Source of the DNA: Streptomyces sp. A2-16
GTDB taxonomy: Bacteria > Actinomycetota > Actinomycetes > Streptomycetales > Streptomycetaceae
Length of the DNA: 64,000 bases
Direction of reading: 5' to 3'
Assembly (NCBI RefSeq): GCF_018128905.1
Contig: NZ_CP063808.1
Location: forward strand, 9,176,001 to 9,240,000
Below the pieces are notes generated by a model. That model made no database searches. It saw only the letters and a list, made by a program, of their open reading frames with translations, and was not told the origin of the DNA. The first letter of the stretch is position 1. Each line of letters starts with the position of its first letter. The position numbers were made by a program, and so were the translations under genes. Below, piece by piece: positions 42,984-50,428 of the stretch.

Positions 42984-44582
42984 TCACATCCGGAAGACGC
43001 CGAAGCCGCCGCGCGCACCCTCGTAGGGCGCGGTGTGGATCGCGGACAGGCACATGCCGAGGACCGTCCGGGTGTCGCGGGGGTCGATGACGCCGTCGTC
43101 GTAGAGCCGCCCGGACAGGAACATGGGCAGCGACTCGGACTCGATCTGCTGCTCCACCATCGCGCGCAGGGCGGCGTCGCCGTCCTCGTCGTACGGCAGT
43201 CCCTTCGCCGCGGCCGACTGGCGGGCGACGATGGAGAGCACGCCGGCGAGCTGCTGGGGGCCCATGACGGCCGACTTGGCGCTGGGCCAGGCGAAGAGGA
43301 AGCGGGGGTCGTAGGCGCGGCCGCACATGCCGTAGTGGCCGGCGCCGTAGGAGGCGCCCATCAGGACGGAGAGGTGCGGGACCTTCGAGTTGGAGACCGC
43401 GTTGATCATCATCGCGCCGTGCTTGATGATGCCGCCCTGCTCGTACTCCTTGCCCACCATGTAGCCGGTGGTGTTGTGCAGGAAGAGGAGCGGGATGTCG
43501 CGCTGGTTGGCCAGTTGGATGAACTGGGCCGCCTTCTGGGACTCCTCGGAGAACAGGACCCCTCGGGCGTTCGCCAGCACGCCCACCGGATAGCCGTGCA
43601 GCTCGGCCCAGCCGGTCGTCAGGCTCGTCCCGTACAGCGGCTTGAACTCGTCGAAGTCGGAGGCGTCGACGATCCGGGCGATCACCTCGCGGGGGTCGAA
43701 CGGCACCTTGAGGTCGCCGGGGACGATCCCCAGCAGTTCGTCGGGGTCGTGCTTCGGTGGTTCGGCGGGGCCCGGATCGCCGTACGCCTTGCGGTGGTTG
43801 AGGCGGGCGACGACCCGGCGGGCCTGCCGCAGCGCGTCCCGCTCGTCGATCGCGAAGTAGTCCGCGAGGCCCGACACGCGCGCGTGCATCTCGGCGCCGC
43901 CGAGGGACTCGTCGTCGCTCTCCTCGCCGGTGGCCATCTTGACCAGGGGCGGGCCGCCGAGGAACACCTTGGCCCGCTCCTTGACCATGATCACGTGGTC
44001 GGACATGCCGGGGACGTACGCGCCGCCCGCGGTGGAGTTGCCGAAGACGACGGCGACGGTGGGGATGCCGGCCGCCGACAGCCTCGTCAGGTCCCGGAAG
44101 ACGGCACCGCCCGGGATGAAGATCTCCTTCTGGGAGGGCAGGTCGGCTCCTCCCGACTCCACCAGGCTGATGCAGGGCAGCCGGTTGGCGAGGGCGATGT
44201 CGTTGGCGCGCAGGGCCTTCTTCAGCGACCAGGGGTTGCTCGCGCCCCCGCGCACGGTCGGGTCGTTGGCGGTGATCAGGCACTCCACGCCTTCCACCAC
44301 CCCGATCCCGGTGACGAGGGCGGCGCCGACCGCGTAGTCGCTGCCCCAGGCGGCCAGCGGGGACAGTTCCAGGAAGGGTGTGTCGGGGTCGAGGAGCAGC
44401 TCGATGCGCTCGCGGGCGAGCAACTTGCCGCGCTTTCTGTGCCGTTGGATGTACTTCTCGCCGCCGCCGGCGAGCGCCTTGGCGTGTTCGGCGGTCAGCT
44501 GGTCCAGCTTCGCGAGCATGGCCTCGCGGTTCGCCCGGTAGTCGGGGCCGGTCGTGTCGAGGGTGGTCGGCAGGATCGTCAC
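42984..44582 (-). CDS. Acyl-CoA carboxylase, carboxyltransferase subunit
   Basis: 532-residue beta subunit of a biotin-dependent acyl-CoA carboxylase. Both carboxyltransferase lobes are present: RERIELLLDPDTPFLELSPLAAWG and GGASNPWSLKKALRAN in the N-lobe; LLFLHNTTGYMVGKEYEQGGIIKHGA and MGASYGAGHYGMCGRAYDP in the C-lobe. These sequences are of the methylcrotonyl/geranyl-CoA carboxylase branch rather than propionyl-CoA. The GTG start overlaps the stop of atuA by 4 bp. It supports a carboxylation step on a beta-methyl enoyl-CoA. Confidence 0.95.
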   Translation of the reverse strand: MTILPTTLDTTGPDYRANREAMLAKLDQLTAEHAKALAGGGEKYIQRHRKRGKLLARERIELLLDPDTPFLELSPLAAWGSDYAVGAALVTGIGVVEGVECLITANDPTVRGGASNPWSLKKALRANDIALANRLPCISLVESGGADLPSQKEIFIPGGAVFRDLTRLSAAGIPTVAVVFGNSTAGGAYVPGMSDHVIMVKERAKVFLGGPPLVKMATGEESDDESLGGAEMHARVSGLADYFAIDERDALRQARRVVARLNHRKAYGDPGPAEPPKHDPDELLGIVPGDLKVPFDPREVIARIVDASDFDEFKPLYGTSLTTGWAELHGYPVGVLANARGVLFSEESQKAAQFIQLANQRDIPLLFLHNTTGYMVGKEYEQGGIIKHGAMMINAVSNSKVPHLSVLMGASYGAGHYGMCGRAYDPRFLFAWPSAKSAVMGPQQLAGVLSIVARQSAAAKGLPYDEDGDAALRAMVEQQIESESLPMFLSGRLYDDGVIDPRDTRTVLGMCLSAIHTAPYEGARGGFGVFRM

Positions 44583-46255
44583 AGCAGGGCCTCCGGGATG
44601 TCCAGGTGGCGGGAGCGCAGCCATTCGCCGAGGGCCTTGGCCTGCGGGTCGAAGCGGTGCTGGGCGGCGACGCCCTCGCCGAGGATCCCCTCGACCACGA
44701 AGTTCAGGGCGCGCAGGTGCGGGAGGTCGTGCCGGCTGATGTTCAACTGCGCTGTCTCCGGCAGGAGTTCGCGCAGGCGGTCGACGGTGAGCGTGTGGGC
44801 GAGCCACCGCCACGCCTCGTCCGTGCGGGCCCACACCCCCACGTTGGCGTTCCCGCCCTTGTCGCCGCTGCGGGCACCGATGACCAGCCCGAGCGGAGCC
44901 CTGACCACGGGCCCTTCGGCGAACGGCTCCGGCAGGGGCGGCCGGGGGACGTCTTCGAGTACGGCGGTCTCCTGGGCCGGCGCCACCGGGATCCGTCGCC
45001 CGTCGTAGAGGACGGCCACATGGTCCACGGCCCCATGGGGGACGTACACCTCCTCGAAGACCCCATAGGGCGAGCCCTTTCCGGGTGGTGCCAGCACATG
45101 GAACCCGGGGTAGCTGGCCAGGGCCAGTTCCACGGCGGCCCCGCTGAGCACGCGCCCGACCGACTCCTGGTCCGTGTCCCGGACGACCAGCCGCAGCAGC
45201 GCGCTCGCGGTCTCCTCGGTGCCGGCGTCCGGGCGGTCGGTGCGGACCAGGTCCCAGCGCACCTCGGCGACCTTGGCGAGGGCCGGTTCCAGTTGTTCCC
45301 GCACCAGGGCGGCCTTGGCCTCGATGTCCAGGCCGGTGAGGACGAAGGCGACCTCGTTGCGGAAGCCGCCCAGCCGGTTGAGGCCGACCTTGAGGGTGGG
45401 GGGCGGGGGTTCGCCGCGTGTGCCGGAGATGCGGACACGGTCGGGGCCGTCCTGGGTGAGCCGGACGGTGTCGAGGCGGGTGGTGACGTCGGGACCCGCG
45501 TACCGGGCGCCCTGGGTCTCGTAGAGCAGCTGCGCGGTGACCGTGCCGAGGTCCACGAAGCCGCCGGTGCCGGGGTGCTTGGTGATGACGGCGGTGCCGT
45601 CCTCGTGGAGTTCGGCGAGGGGGAAGCCGGGCCTCCGCAGATCGTGCCCGTCCTCGGCGAAGAAGGCGTAGTTGCCGCCGGTGGCCTGTGTGCCGCACTC
45701 CAGGACGTGTCCGGCGACGACGGCCCCCGCGAGGCGGTCGTGGTCCGTCGGCGACCAGCCGAAGTGGGCGGCGGCGGGCCCGGTGACCAGGGCGGCGTCC
45801 GTCACCCTTCCCGTGACCACGACGTCGGCGCCCTCCCGGAGACAGGCGGCGATGCCGAAGCCGCCGAGGTAGGCGTGGGCCGCGAGGGAACCGGGGTGTG
45901 CGCGGGTCAGGTCGTCGCCCTCGACGTGGGCGACCCGGACCGGCAGGCCGAGCCGGTCAGCCAACTCCCTTGTGCGGGCGGCGAGTCCGGCGGGATTGAG
46001 GCCGCCCGCGTTGGCCACGATCCGGACACCCCGCTCGTGTGCGAGGCCGAGGCATTCCTCGAGTTGGCGCAGGAAGGTGCGGGCGTATCCGCCTTCGGGG
46101 TCCTTCAGCCGGTCCCGGCCGAGGATGAGCATGGTCAGCTCGGCGAGGTAGTCGCCGGTGACGACGTCGAGTTCGCCGCCGGTGAGCATCTCGCGCAGGG
46201 CGTCGAAGCGGTCGCCGTAGAACCCGGAGGCGTTGCCGATGCGGAGGGGGGTCAC
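44579..46255 (-). CDS. Acyclic terpene utilisation AtuA family protein
   Basis: 558-residue protein of the AtuA family, required in Pseudomonas for growth on citronellol-type acyclic terpenes, though its exact reaction is unresolved. Features: RIGNASGFYGDRFDALREMLTGG, TGDYLAELTMLILGRD, the glycine-rich ECGTQATGGNYAFF and GARSGDKGGNANVGVWA. The C-terminal part carries the domain that is separate in some genomes, so this is a full fused version. GTG overlaps the stop of the preceding gene. Together with the carboxylase it points to an Atu-like route, the strongest clue in the operon. Confidence 0.93.
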   Translation of the reverse strand: MTPLRIGNASGFYGDRFDALREMLTGGELDVVTGDYLAELTMLILGRDRLKDPEGGYARTFLRQLEECLGLAHERGVRIVANAGGLNPAGLAARTRELADRLGLPVRVAHVEGDDLTRAHPGSLAAHAYLGGFGIAACLREGADVVVTGRVTDAALVTGPAAAHFGWSPTDHDRLAGAVVAGHVLECGTQATGGNYAFFAEDGHDLRRPGFPLAELHEDGTAVITKHPGTGGFVDLGTVTAQLLYETQGARYAGPDVTTRLDTVRLTQDGPDRVRISGTRGEPPPPTLKVGLNRLGGFRNEVAFVLTGLDIEAKAALVREQLEPALAKVAEVRWDLVRTDRPDAGTEETASALLRLVVRDTDQESVGRVLSGAAVELALASYPGFHVLAPPGKGSPYGVFEEVYVPHGAVDHVAVLYDGRRIPVAPAQETAVLEDVPRPPLPEPFAEGPVVRAPLGLVIGARSGDKGGNANVGVWARTDEAWRWLAHTLTVDRLRELLPETAQLNISRHDLPHLRALNFVVEGILGEGVAAQHRFDPQAKALGEWLRSRHLDIPEALL

Positions 46256-47046
46256 CCGGCCGTCCCCTTGGGTGCGCGCCCCTTGCCGGGCGGGCCCGCG
46301 AAGGCCTGGGCGATGTCGAGCCAGCGGTCGGCGTTTTCCCCGGCGGCGGTCAGGGCGAGGTCGGCGCGGTGCGCCCGCTGGGTGACCAGGAGGCAGAAGT
46401 CGAAGGCGGGGCCGGTGACGCGGTCGGCGGCGTCCTCGGGACCGTAGGCCCACAACGCGCCCGAGGGGGCGGTCAGTTCGACGCGGAACTCCTCGAAGGG
46501 CGGCGTCAGCGCGTGCACGCCGAAGGAGAAGTCCCGGGTGCGGACGCCGAGGCGGACGATGTGCCGGATCCGGTCGGTCGGCGCGCGGCTCACCCCCAGC
46601 GCGTCGGCGACGTCCAGGCCGTGGGCCCAGGTCTCCATGAGACGGGCGGTGGCCATGGAGGCGGTCGACATGGGCGGGCCGTACCAGGGGAAACGGGCCT
46701 CCTCGGGGGCGTTCCGCAGGGCCTCCGCCAGGTCCTCGCGTCCCGCCCGCCAGTACGCGAGCAGCCGGGCGGGGGGCTTTCCCGCGCCCTCCTCCGCGCC
46801 GTTGTCCACGAAGTCCCCGGGTGCCGCGAGCGCCTTCTCGACCTCGCGGGAGAAGGCCTTCGGGTCGGTCACGGCCAGCAGGGAGGAGTGGTCGGTCCAG
46901 GCGAGGTGGGCGATCTGGTGGGCGACGGTCCAGCCGGGGGCGGGGGTCGCGAGCGCCCACTGCTCGGCACTCAACTCGGCCACGAGCAGGTCGAGTTCGT
47001 CGCTCTCCGCGCAGAGGTCGTCGATGACGGGGGTGGGGTCGGCCAT
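46252..47046 (-). CDS. TIGR03084 family metal-binding protein (DinB/MDMPI fold)
   Basis: 264-residue protein, first gene of the operon. An MDMPI/DinB-like N-terminal four-helix bundle has the metal-ligand type His residues in GWTVAHQIAHLAWTDH and RLMETWAHGLDVADALG. A C-terminal wHTH-like or SCP2-like beta domain follows (FRVELTAPSGALWAYGPEDAADRVTG, shown in part). TIGR03084 proteins are found beside AtuA in actinobacteria but have no assigned reaction. The ATG at 47046 is 30 bp downstream of the palindromic operator. Confidence 0.92.
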   Translation of the reverse strand: MADPTPVIDDLCAESDELDLLVAELSAEQWALATPAPGWTVAHQIAHLAWTDHSSLLAVTDPKAFSREVEKALAAPGDFVDNGAEEGAGKPPARLLAYWRAGREDLAEALRNAPEEARFPWYGPPMSTASMATARLMETWAHGLDVADALGVSRAPTDRIRHIVRLGVRTRDFSFGVHALTPPFEEFRVELTAPSGALWAYGPEDAADRVTGPAFDFCLLVTQRAHRADLALTAAGENADRWLDIAQAFAGPPGKGRAPKGTAG

Positions 47047-47075
47047 GGGGCGAGGATGGCAGCGGGCCCCAAAAC

Positions 47076-47094
47076 AAGCAAGCGTGCTTGCATT
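47076..47094. promoter_or_regulatory. Palindromic operator at the head of the Atu-like operon
   Basis: AAGCAAGCGTGCTTGCATT: perfect 6-bp arms GCAAGC/GCTTGC around GT, with partial outer symmetry. It lies 30-48 bp before the first gene of the operon. The arm spacing (4 nt between GCAAG and CTTGC) differs from the KstR2 box. The terminal TetR gene of the operon is the obvious candidate ligand. Confidence 0.6.
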
Positions 47095-47185
47095 AATTCT
47101 TCGCCAGGACATAGCGTTCACCGCTTGCTCATTGCAATGATCGACCGGGGCGACGTTGCATTAATCGGTCAGCCGTTGCAATGAA
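47088..47185. repeat. Four TTGCAWTRA repeats in an AT-rich promoter gap
   Basis: TTGCATTAAT (47088), TTGCAATGAT (47132), TTGCATTAAT (47156) and TTGCAATGAA (47176). The second is inside a perfect 12-bp palindrome TCATTGCAATGA (47129-47140). The surrounding 150 bp are far AT-richer than the rest of the window. Confidence 0.5.
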
Positions 47186-47299
47186 ATTGCTGCTTTCACC
47201 TGCATATATTCAGGTTGTGCGCGATAAATAAGTTGCCAACTCCATAAACGCAACGTAGCTTTTCCAACATCGGAAACAGCAACGCGGAAGGAGTCCCTG

Positions 47300-47803
47300 G
47301 TGAAGTCACCGCTCGCACAGCAGCAGGCCGTGACGGCGGCACCGGCCACGCCGGGCCCCCTCGCCGCATTCCTGCGGTTCGTGGTCCTGGGGGGTGGGGT
47401 CGGAGTCCTCTCCGGTCTCGCCGTACCCCTGCTGGCCATGGCCGCGCCGTGGGCGCTCGCCAACGCGGTCGTCACCGTCGTCTCGACCCTGCTGTGCACC
47501 GAACTGCACGCCCGCTTCACCTTCGGCGGGGGGCGCCGCGCCGGCTGGCGCGAGCACTGGCAGTCGGCGGGCTCGGCCACCGCCGCGTACGCGGTGACCA
47601 GCATCGCCGTGCTCGTCCTGCACCTGGCGCAGTCGTCCCCCGGCCTGCTGACGGAACAGCTTGTCTACCTCGGCGCGTCCGGCCTCGCGGGCGTGGGGCG
47701 CTTCGCGGTCCTGCGGGTGTACGTCTTCGCCGCGCGCCGCGAGGAGGCGGGGCCGCGGCAGGACCAGGCATCGGCCACAGCACCGGTCCTGCTCGCGGCC
47801 TAG
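47300..47803 (+). CDS. GtrA family membrane protein
   Basis: 167-residue protein with four predicted helices: FLRFVVLGGGVGVLSGLAVPLL, ALANAVVTVVSTLLCTELHARFTF, AAYAVTSIAVLVLHLAQ and EQLVYLGASGLAGVGRFAVLRVYVF. The layout matches GtrA-like proteins, which in other bacteria take part in moving lipid-linked sugars across the membrane. GGAAGGAG precedes the GTG start. It is separated from the Atu-like operon by the AT-rich divergent region with repeats, which may carry its promoter. No glycosyltransferase neighbour. Confidence 0.9.
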   Translation: MKSPLAQQQAVTAAPATPGPLAAFLRFVVLGGGVGVLSGLAVPLLAMAAPWALANAVVTVVSTLLCTELHARFTFGGGRRAGWREHWQSAGSATAAYAVTSIAVLVLHLAQSSPGLLTEQLVYLGASGLAGVGRFAVLRVYVFAARREEAGPRQDQASATAPVLLAA

Positions 47804-47832
47804 GGCACCCGGAGAACCGGCACGGCCACGTC

Positions 47833-47860
47833 GGCCCGGCCCGTCCGCGCGGGCCGGGCC
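47833..47860. terminator. Hairpin terminator after the GtrA gene
   Basis: Perfect 11-bp stem (GGCCCGGCCCG) with a 6-nt loop, 30 bp after the stop. Confidence 0.7.
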
Positions 47861-48065
47861 CCGGCACCCGCCCCGCGCGGACGGTCTCGCCGGGGTGACC
47901 GAGGTACGCGAATCGGTGACCGGGGCCCGCAAGCCCCAGCCCGTCCGCGACGACACCGGGCCATCGACAACCGACGAACCTTACACACCAGGAGCGGTCC
48001 CCTCCCCGCCCCTGTCGGCGGAAATTCGCGCGCGGCCGTCCCCTCCCGCGCAGTACCGTCCTGCG

Positions 48066-48809
48066 GTGACCGATCAAGACGGCTACTTCCCCGAGTCGAT
48101 TGCCGCGACCTACGACGAGTCGCTCGCGGACATGTTCGCCGCGGACGCGGTGGCGCCCGCAGTGGATCTGCTCGTGGGGCTGGCCGGTGCCGGGCGGGCC
48201 CTGGAACTGGGCATCGGCACCGGGCGCATCGCGTTGCCGTTGGCCGCGCGGGGTGTCGAGGTGCACGGGATCGAACTGTCCCGGGCGATGGCGGACCGGT
48301 TGCGGGACAAGCCCGGTGGGGACGCGATCGGTGTGACCCTCGGGGACTTCTCGACGGCCACCGCGCCCGGAAGCTTCTCCCTCGCCTACCTGGTCTTCAA
48401 CACGATCATGAATCTGACCAGCCAGGACGCCCAGGTGGACTGCTTTCGCAATGCCGCCCGGCACCTGGCACCGGGCGGGACCTTCGTCGTCGAGGTCATG
48501 GTCCCCGATCTGCGGAAACTGCCACCGGGACAGAACACCGTCCCCTTCCACGTCGGCGACAGCCGCCTCGGGTTCGACACGTACGACCTCGCGACCCAGG
48601 CCATGTCCTCGCACCACGTCAAGGTCACGGAGGACGGCCAGGGCTCCTTCTGGTCCATCCCCTTCCGGTACGTCTGGCCCGCCGAGCTCGACCTGATGGC
48701 CCGGCTGGCGGGCATGCGGCTGCGGGAGCGGTGGGAGGACTGGGGGCGGACGCCGTTCACCCACGACAGCCGGCAGCACGTCTCCGTGTGGGAGAAGCCC
48801 GCCGGCTGA
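48066..48809 (+). CDS. Class I SAM-dependent methyltransferase
   Basis: 247-residue methyltransferase with a Rossmann SAM site: RALELGIGTGRIALPLAARG (motif I), VHGIELSRAM and GDFSTATAPGSFSLAYLVFNTIMNL. It belongs to the group often annotated as methyltransferase domain-containing protein. The late segment SSHHVKVTEDGQGSFWSIPFRYVWPAELDLMARLAGMRL is shared by streptomycete members (shown in part). The GTG start gives MTDQDGYFPESIAATYDESLAD. The acceptor is not evident. It is convergent with the EamA gene, 9 bp apart. Confidence 0.9.
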   Translation: MTDQDGYFPESIAATYDESLADMFAADAVAPAVDLLVGLAGAGRALELGIGTGRIALPLAARGVEVHGIELSRAMADRLRDKPGGDAIGVTLGDFSTATAPGSFSLAYLVFNTIMNLTSQDAQVDCFRNAARHLAPGGTFVVEVMVPDLRKLPPGQNTVPFHVGDSRLGFDTYDLATQAMSSHHVKVTEDGQGSFWSIPFRYVWPAELDLMARLAGMRLRERWEDWGRTPFTHDSRQHVSVWEKPAG

Positions 48810-48818
48810 TCGGCCCCG

Positions 48819-49769
48819 CTACCGCGGGGATTCCCGGGGAGTTCCCCGGTCACCGCGTCCCACCTGCGTACGGACCGCTCCCATGCTCGCCGCGATCACG
48901 AGCGCGATGGCGAGCGCCTGGACCGCGGACAGCGCCTGGTCGAGGATCAGGAAGCCCGCCAGGGCGGCCAGGGCCGGTTCCAGGCTCATGAGGATCGCGA
49001 AGGCGGACGCGGGCAGCGTGCGCAGGGCGAGGAGTTCGAGGGTGTAGGGCAGCACGGAGGACATCAGGGCCACCGCCGCTCCCAGACCCACGGTCACCGG
49101 GTCGAGGAGCTTGGCGCCCGACTCCGCGATGCCCAGCGGCAGGAAGGCCAGCGCGCCGACCGCCATCGCCAGGGCGAGGCCGTCGGCCTGCGGGAAGCGG
49201 CGGCCGGTGCGCGCGCTGAAGACGATGTACGTCGCCCACATGGCACCGGCGGCCAGGGCGAACACCACGCCCCACGGGTCCAGGGCACCGAAGTCCCCGC
49301 CGCCGAGGAGGAAGACCCCGGCGAGCGCGAGTCCGGCCCAGACCGCGTTCACCGCACGGCGGGAGGCCAGCACGGAGAGCGTGAGAGGGCCCAGGACCTC
49401 CAGGGTCACCGCGGCGCCGAGCGGGATGCGGTCGACGGCCTGATAGAAGAGGCCGTTCATCGCGGCCATGGTGAGACCGAAGACGACGACCGTGCCCCAG
49501 TCGGCGCGGGAGTGGCCACGCAGCCGGGGGCGGCACACGATCAGCAGAACGACCGCGGCGGCCATCAGCCGCAGCGTCACCACACCGAGGGCCCCCGCCC
49601 TCGGCATCAGCAGGACCGCCAGCGCGGCCCCGAACTGCACGGAGACCCCGCCGGCCAGCACCAGCCCGACGGGACCCAGGGAGGTACGGCGCCGGGGCGT
49701 GCCGACGGCGGCGGCCGCTGTCGGGGACGGGGAGACGCGGGCCGGGGTGGCGGTGTCGGGCGTAGTCAC
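48819..49769 (-). CDS. EamA/DMT superfamily transporter (RhtA type)
   Basis: 316-residue drug/metabolite transporter with two EamA repeats of five helices each, such as VGLVLAGGVSVQFGAALAVLLMP and GVVFALAAGAMWATYIVFSARTG. It is closest to the RhtA-type amino-acid exporters by SSVLPYTLELLALRTLPASAFAILMSLEPALAALAG (shown in part). The GTG start at 49769 gives a short Thr/Pro-rich leader. Substrate likely an amino acid or metabolite. It stands alone, divergent-side neighbour of the second GNAT gene. Confidence 0.92.
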   Translation of the reverse strand: MTTPDTATPARVSPSPTAAAAVGTPRRRTSLGPVGLVLAGGVSVQFGAALAVLLMPRAGALGVVTLRLMAAAVVLLIVCRPRLRGHSRADWGTVVVFGLTMAAMNGLFYQAVDRIPLGAAVTLEVLGPLTLSVLASRRAVNAVWAGLALAGVFLLGGGDFGALDPWGVVFALAAGAMWATYIVFSARTGRRFPQADGLALAMAVGALAFLPLGIAESGAKLLDPVTVGLGAAVALMSSVLPYTLELLALRTLPASAFAILMSLEPALAALAGFLILDQALSAVQALAIALVIAASMGAVRTQVGRGDRGTPRESPR

Positions 49770-49878
49770 GTGCGGTCCAGTTGCTCGGCTCGGAGTGGTC
49801 CGGTGCGATGCACCCCGCTGTCCACCAGGATGCACCTAGCAGTCCAGAGTAATGGACTACGTCAGGCGCGTAAACTCC

Positions 49879-50385
49879 TTATGCCACTGTCTCGGGGCAT
49901 GAGACATCGGCCCCCGGGCCACCCGCCCGGACGGGCCCCGCGCCCGGCCGCCGGACCATGAAGACGTCCACCGGGTCCTCGCTCTCCACGGTGAACCCGT
50001 GCCGCTCGTACAGCCGCCTGGCCGCGCTGCCCTGGAGGACGTTCAGGCGGACGGTCCCGCCGGTGGCGTCGGTGCGGGCCAGCAGCGTGCGCAGGACGGC
50101 CGAGCCGAGGCCGCGGCCCTGGAGGTCCGGGTCGAGGAAGAAGTGCTCCAGCCAGTGCGCGTCCTCGGCGGGGCGCAGCGCGACACACCCCGCGAAGCGG
50201 CCCTCGGCCAGGATGACCGACGCGTGCGCCGCGACGAAGGAGTCCCGGAACCGCTGCCGCACCCGGTGCTCGTCGAACCGCCCCAGCCGCTCCAGGTCCG
50301 GGCGCATCACCACGGCCCGCAGCTCGGCGATCGGCTCGACATCGTCCTGCTCCGCGGGACGCAGGGTCCACGTGCTGGTATCCAT
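49879..50385 (-). CDS. GNAT family N-acetyltransferase
   Basis: 168-residue acetyltransferase. The CoA motif is FFLDPDLQGRGLGSAVLRTLLARTD. The C-terminal RLNVLQGSAARRLYERHGFTVESEDPVDVFMVRR is the usual end of the fold. The C-terminal tail (GAGPVRAGGPGADVSCPETVA) is low-complexity. The stop is TAA. It probably modifies a small amine; no target evident. It lies 43 bp after the FAD/Fe-S oxidoreductase gene on the same strand, so a joint transcript is possible. Confidence 0.9.
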   Translation of the reverse strand: MDTSTWTLRPAEQDDVEPIAELRAVVMRPDLERLGRFDEHRVRQRFRDSFVAAHASVILAEGRFAGCVALRPAEDAHWLEHFFLDPDLQGRGLGSAVLRTLLARTDATGGTVRLNVLQGSAARRLYERHGFTVESEDPVDVFMVRRPGAGPVRAGGPGADVSCPETVA

Positions 50386-50428
50386 GGCCGGAGTCTCTCA
50401 AGCCACGGATCCTCCTGAGTCCGCCCGC

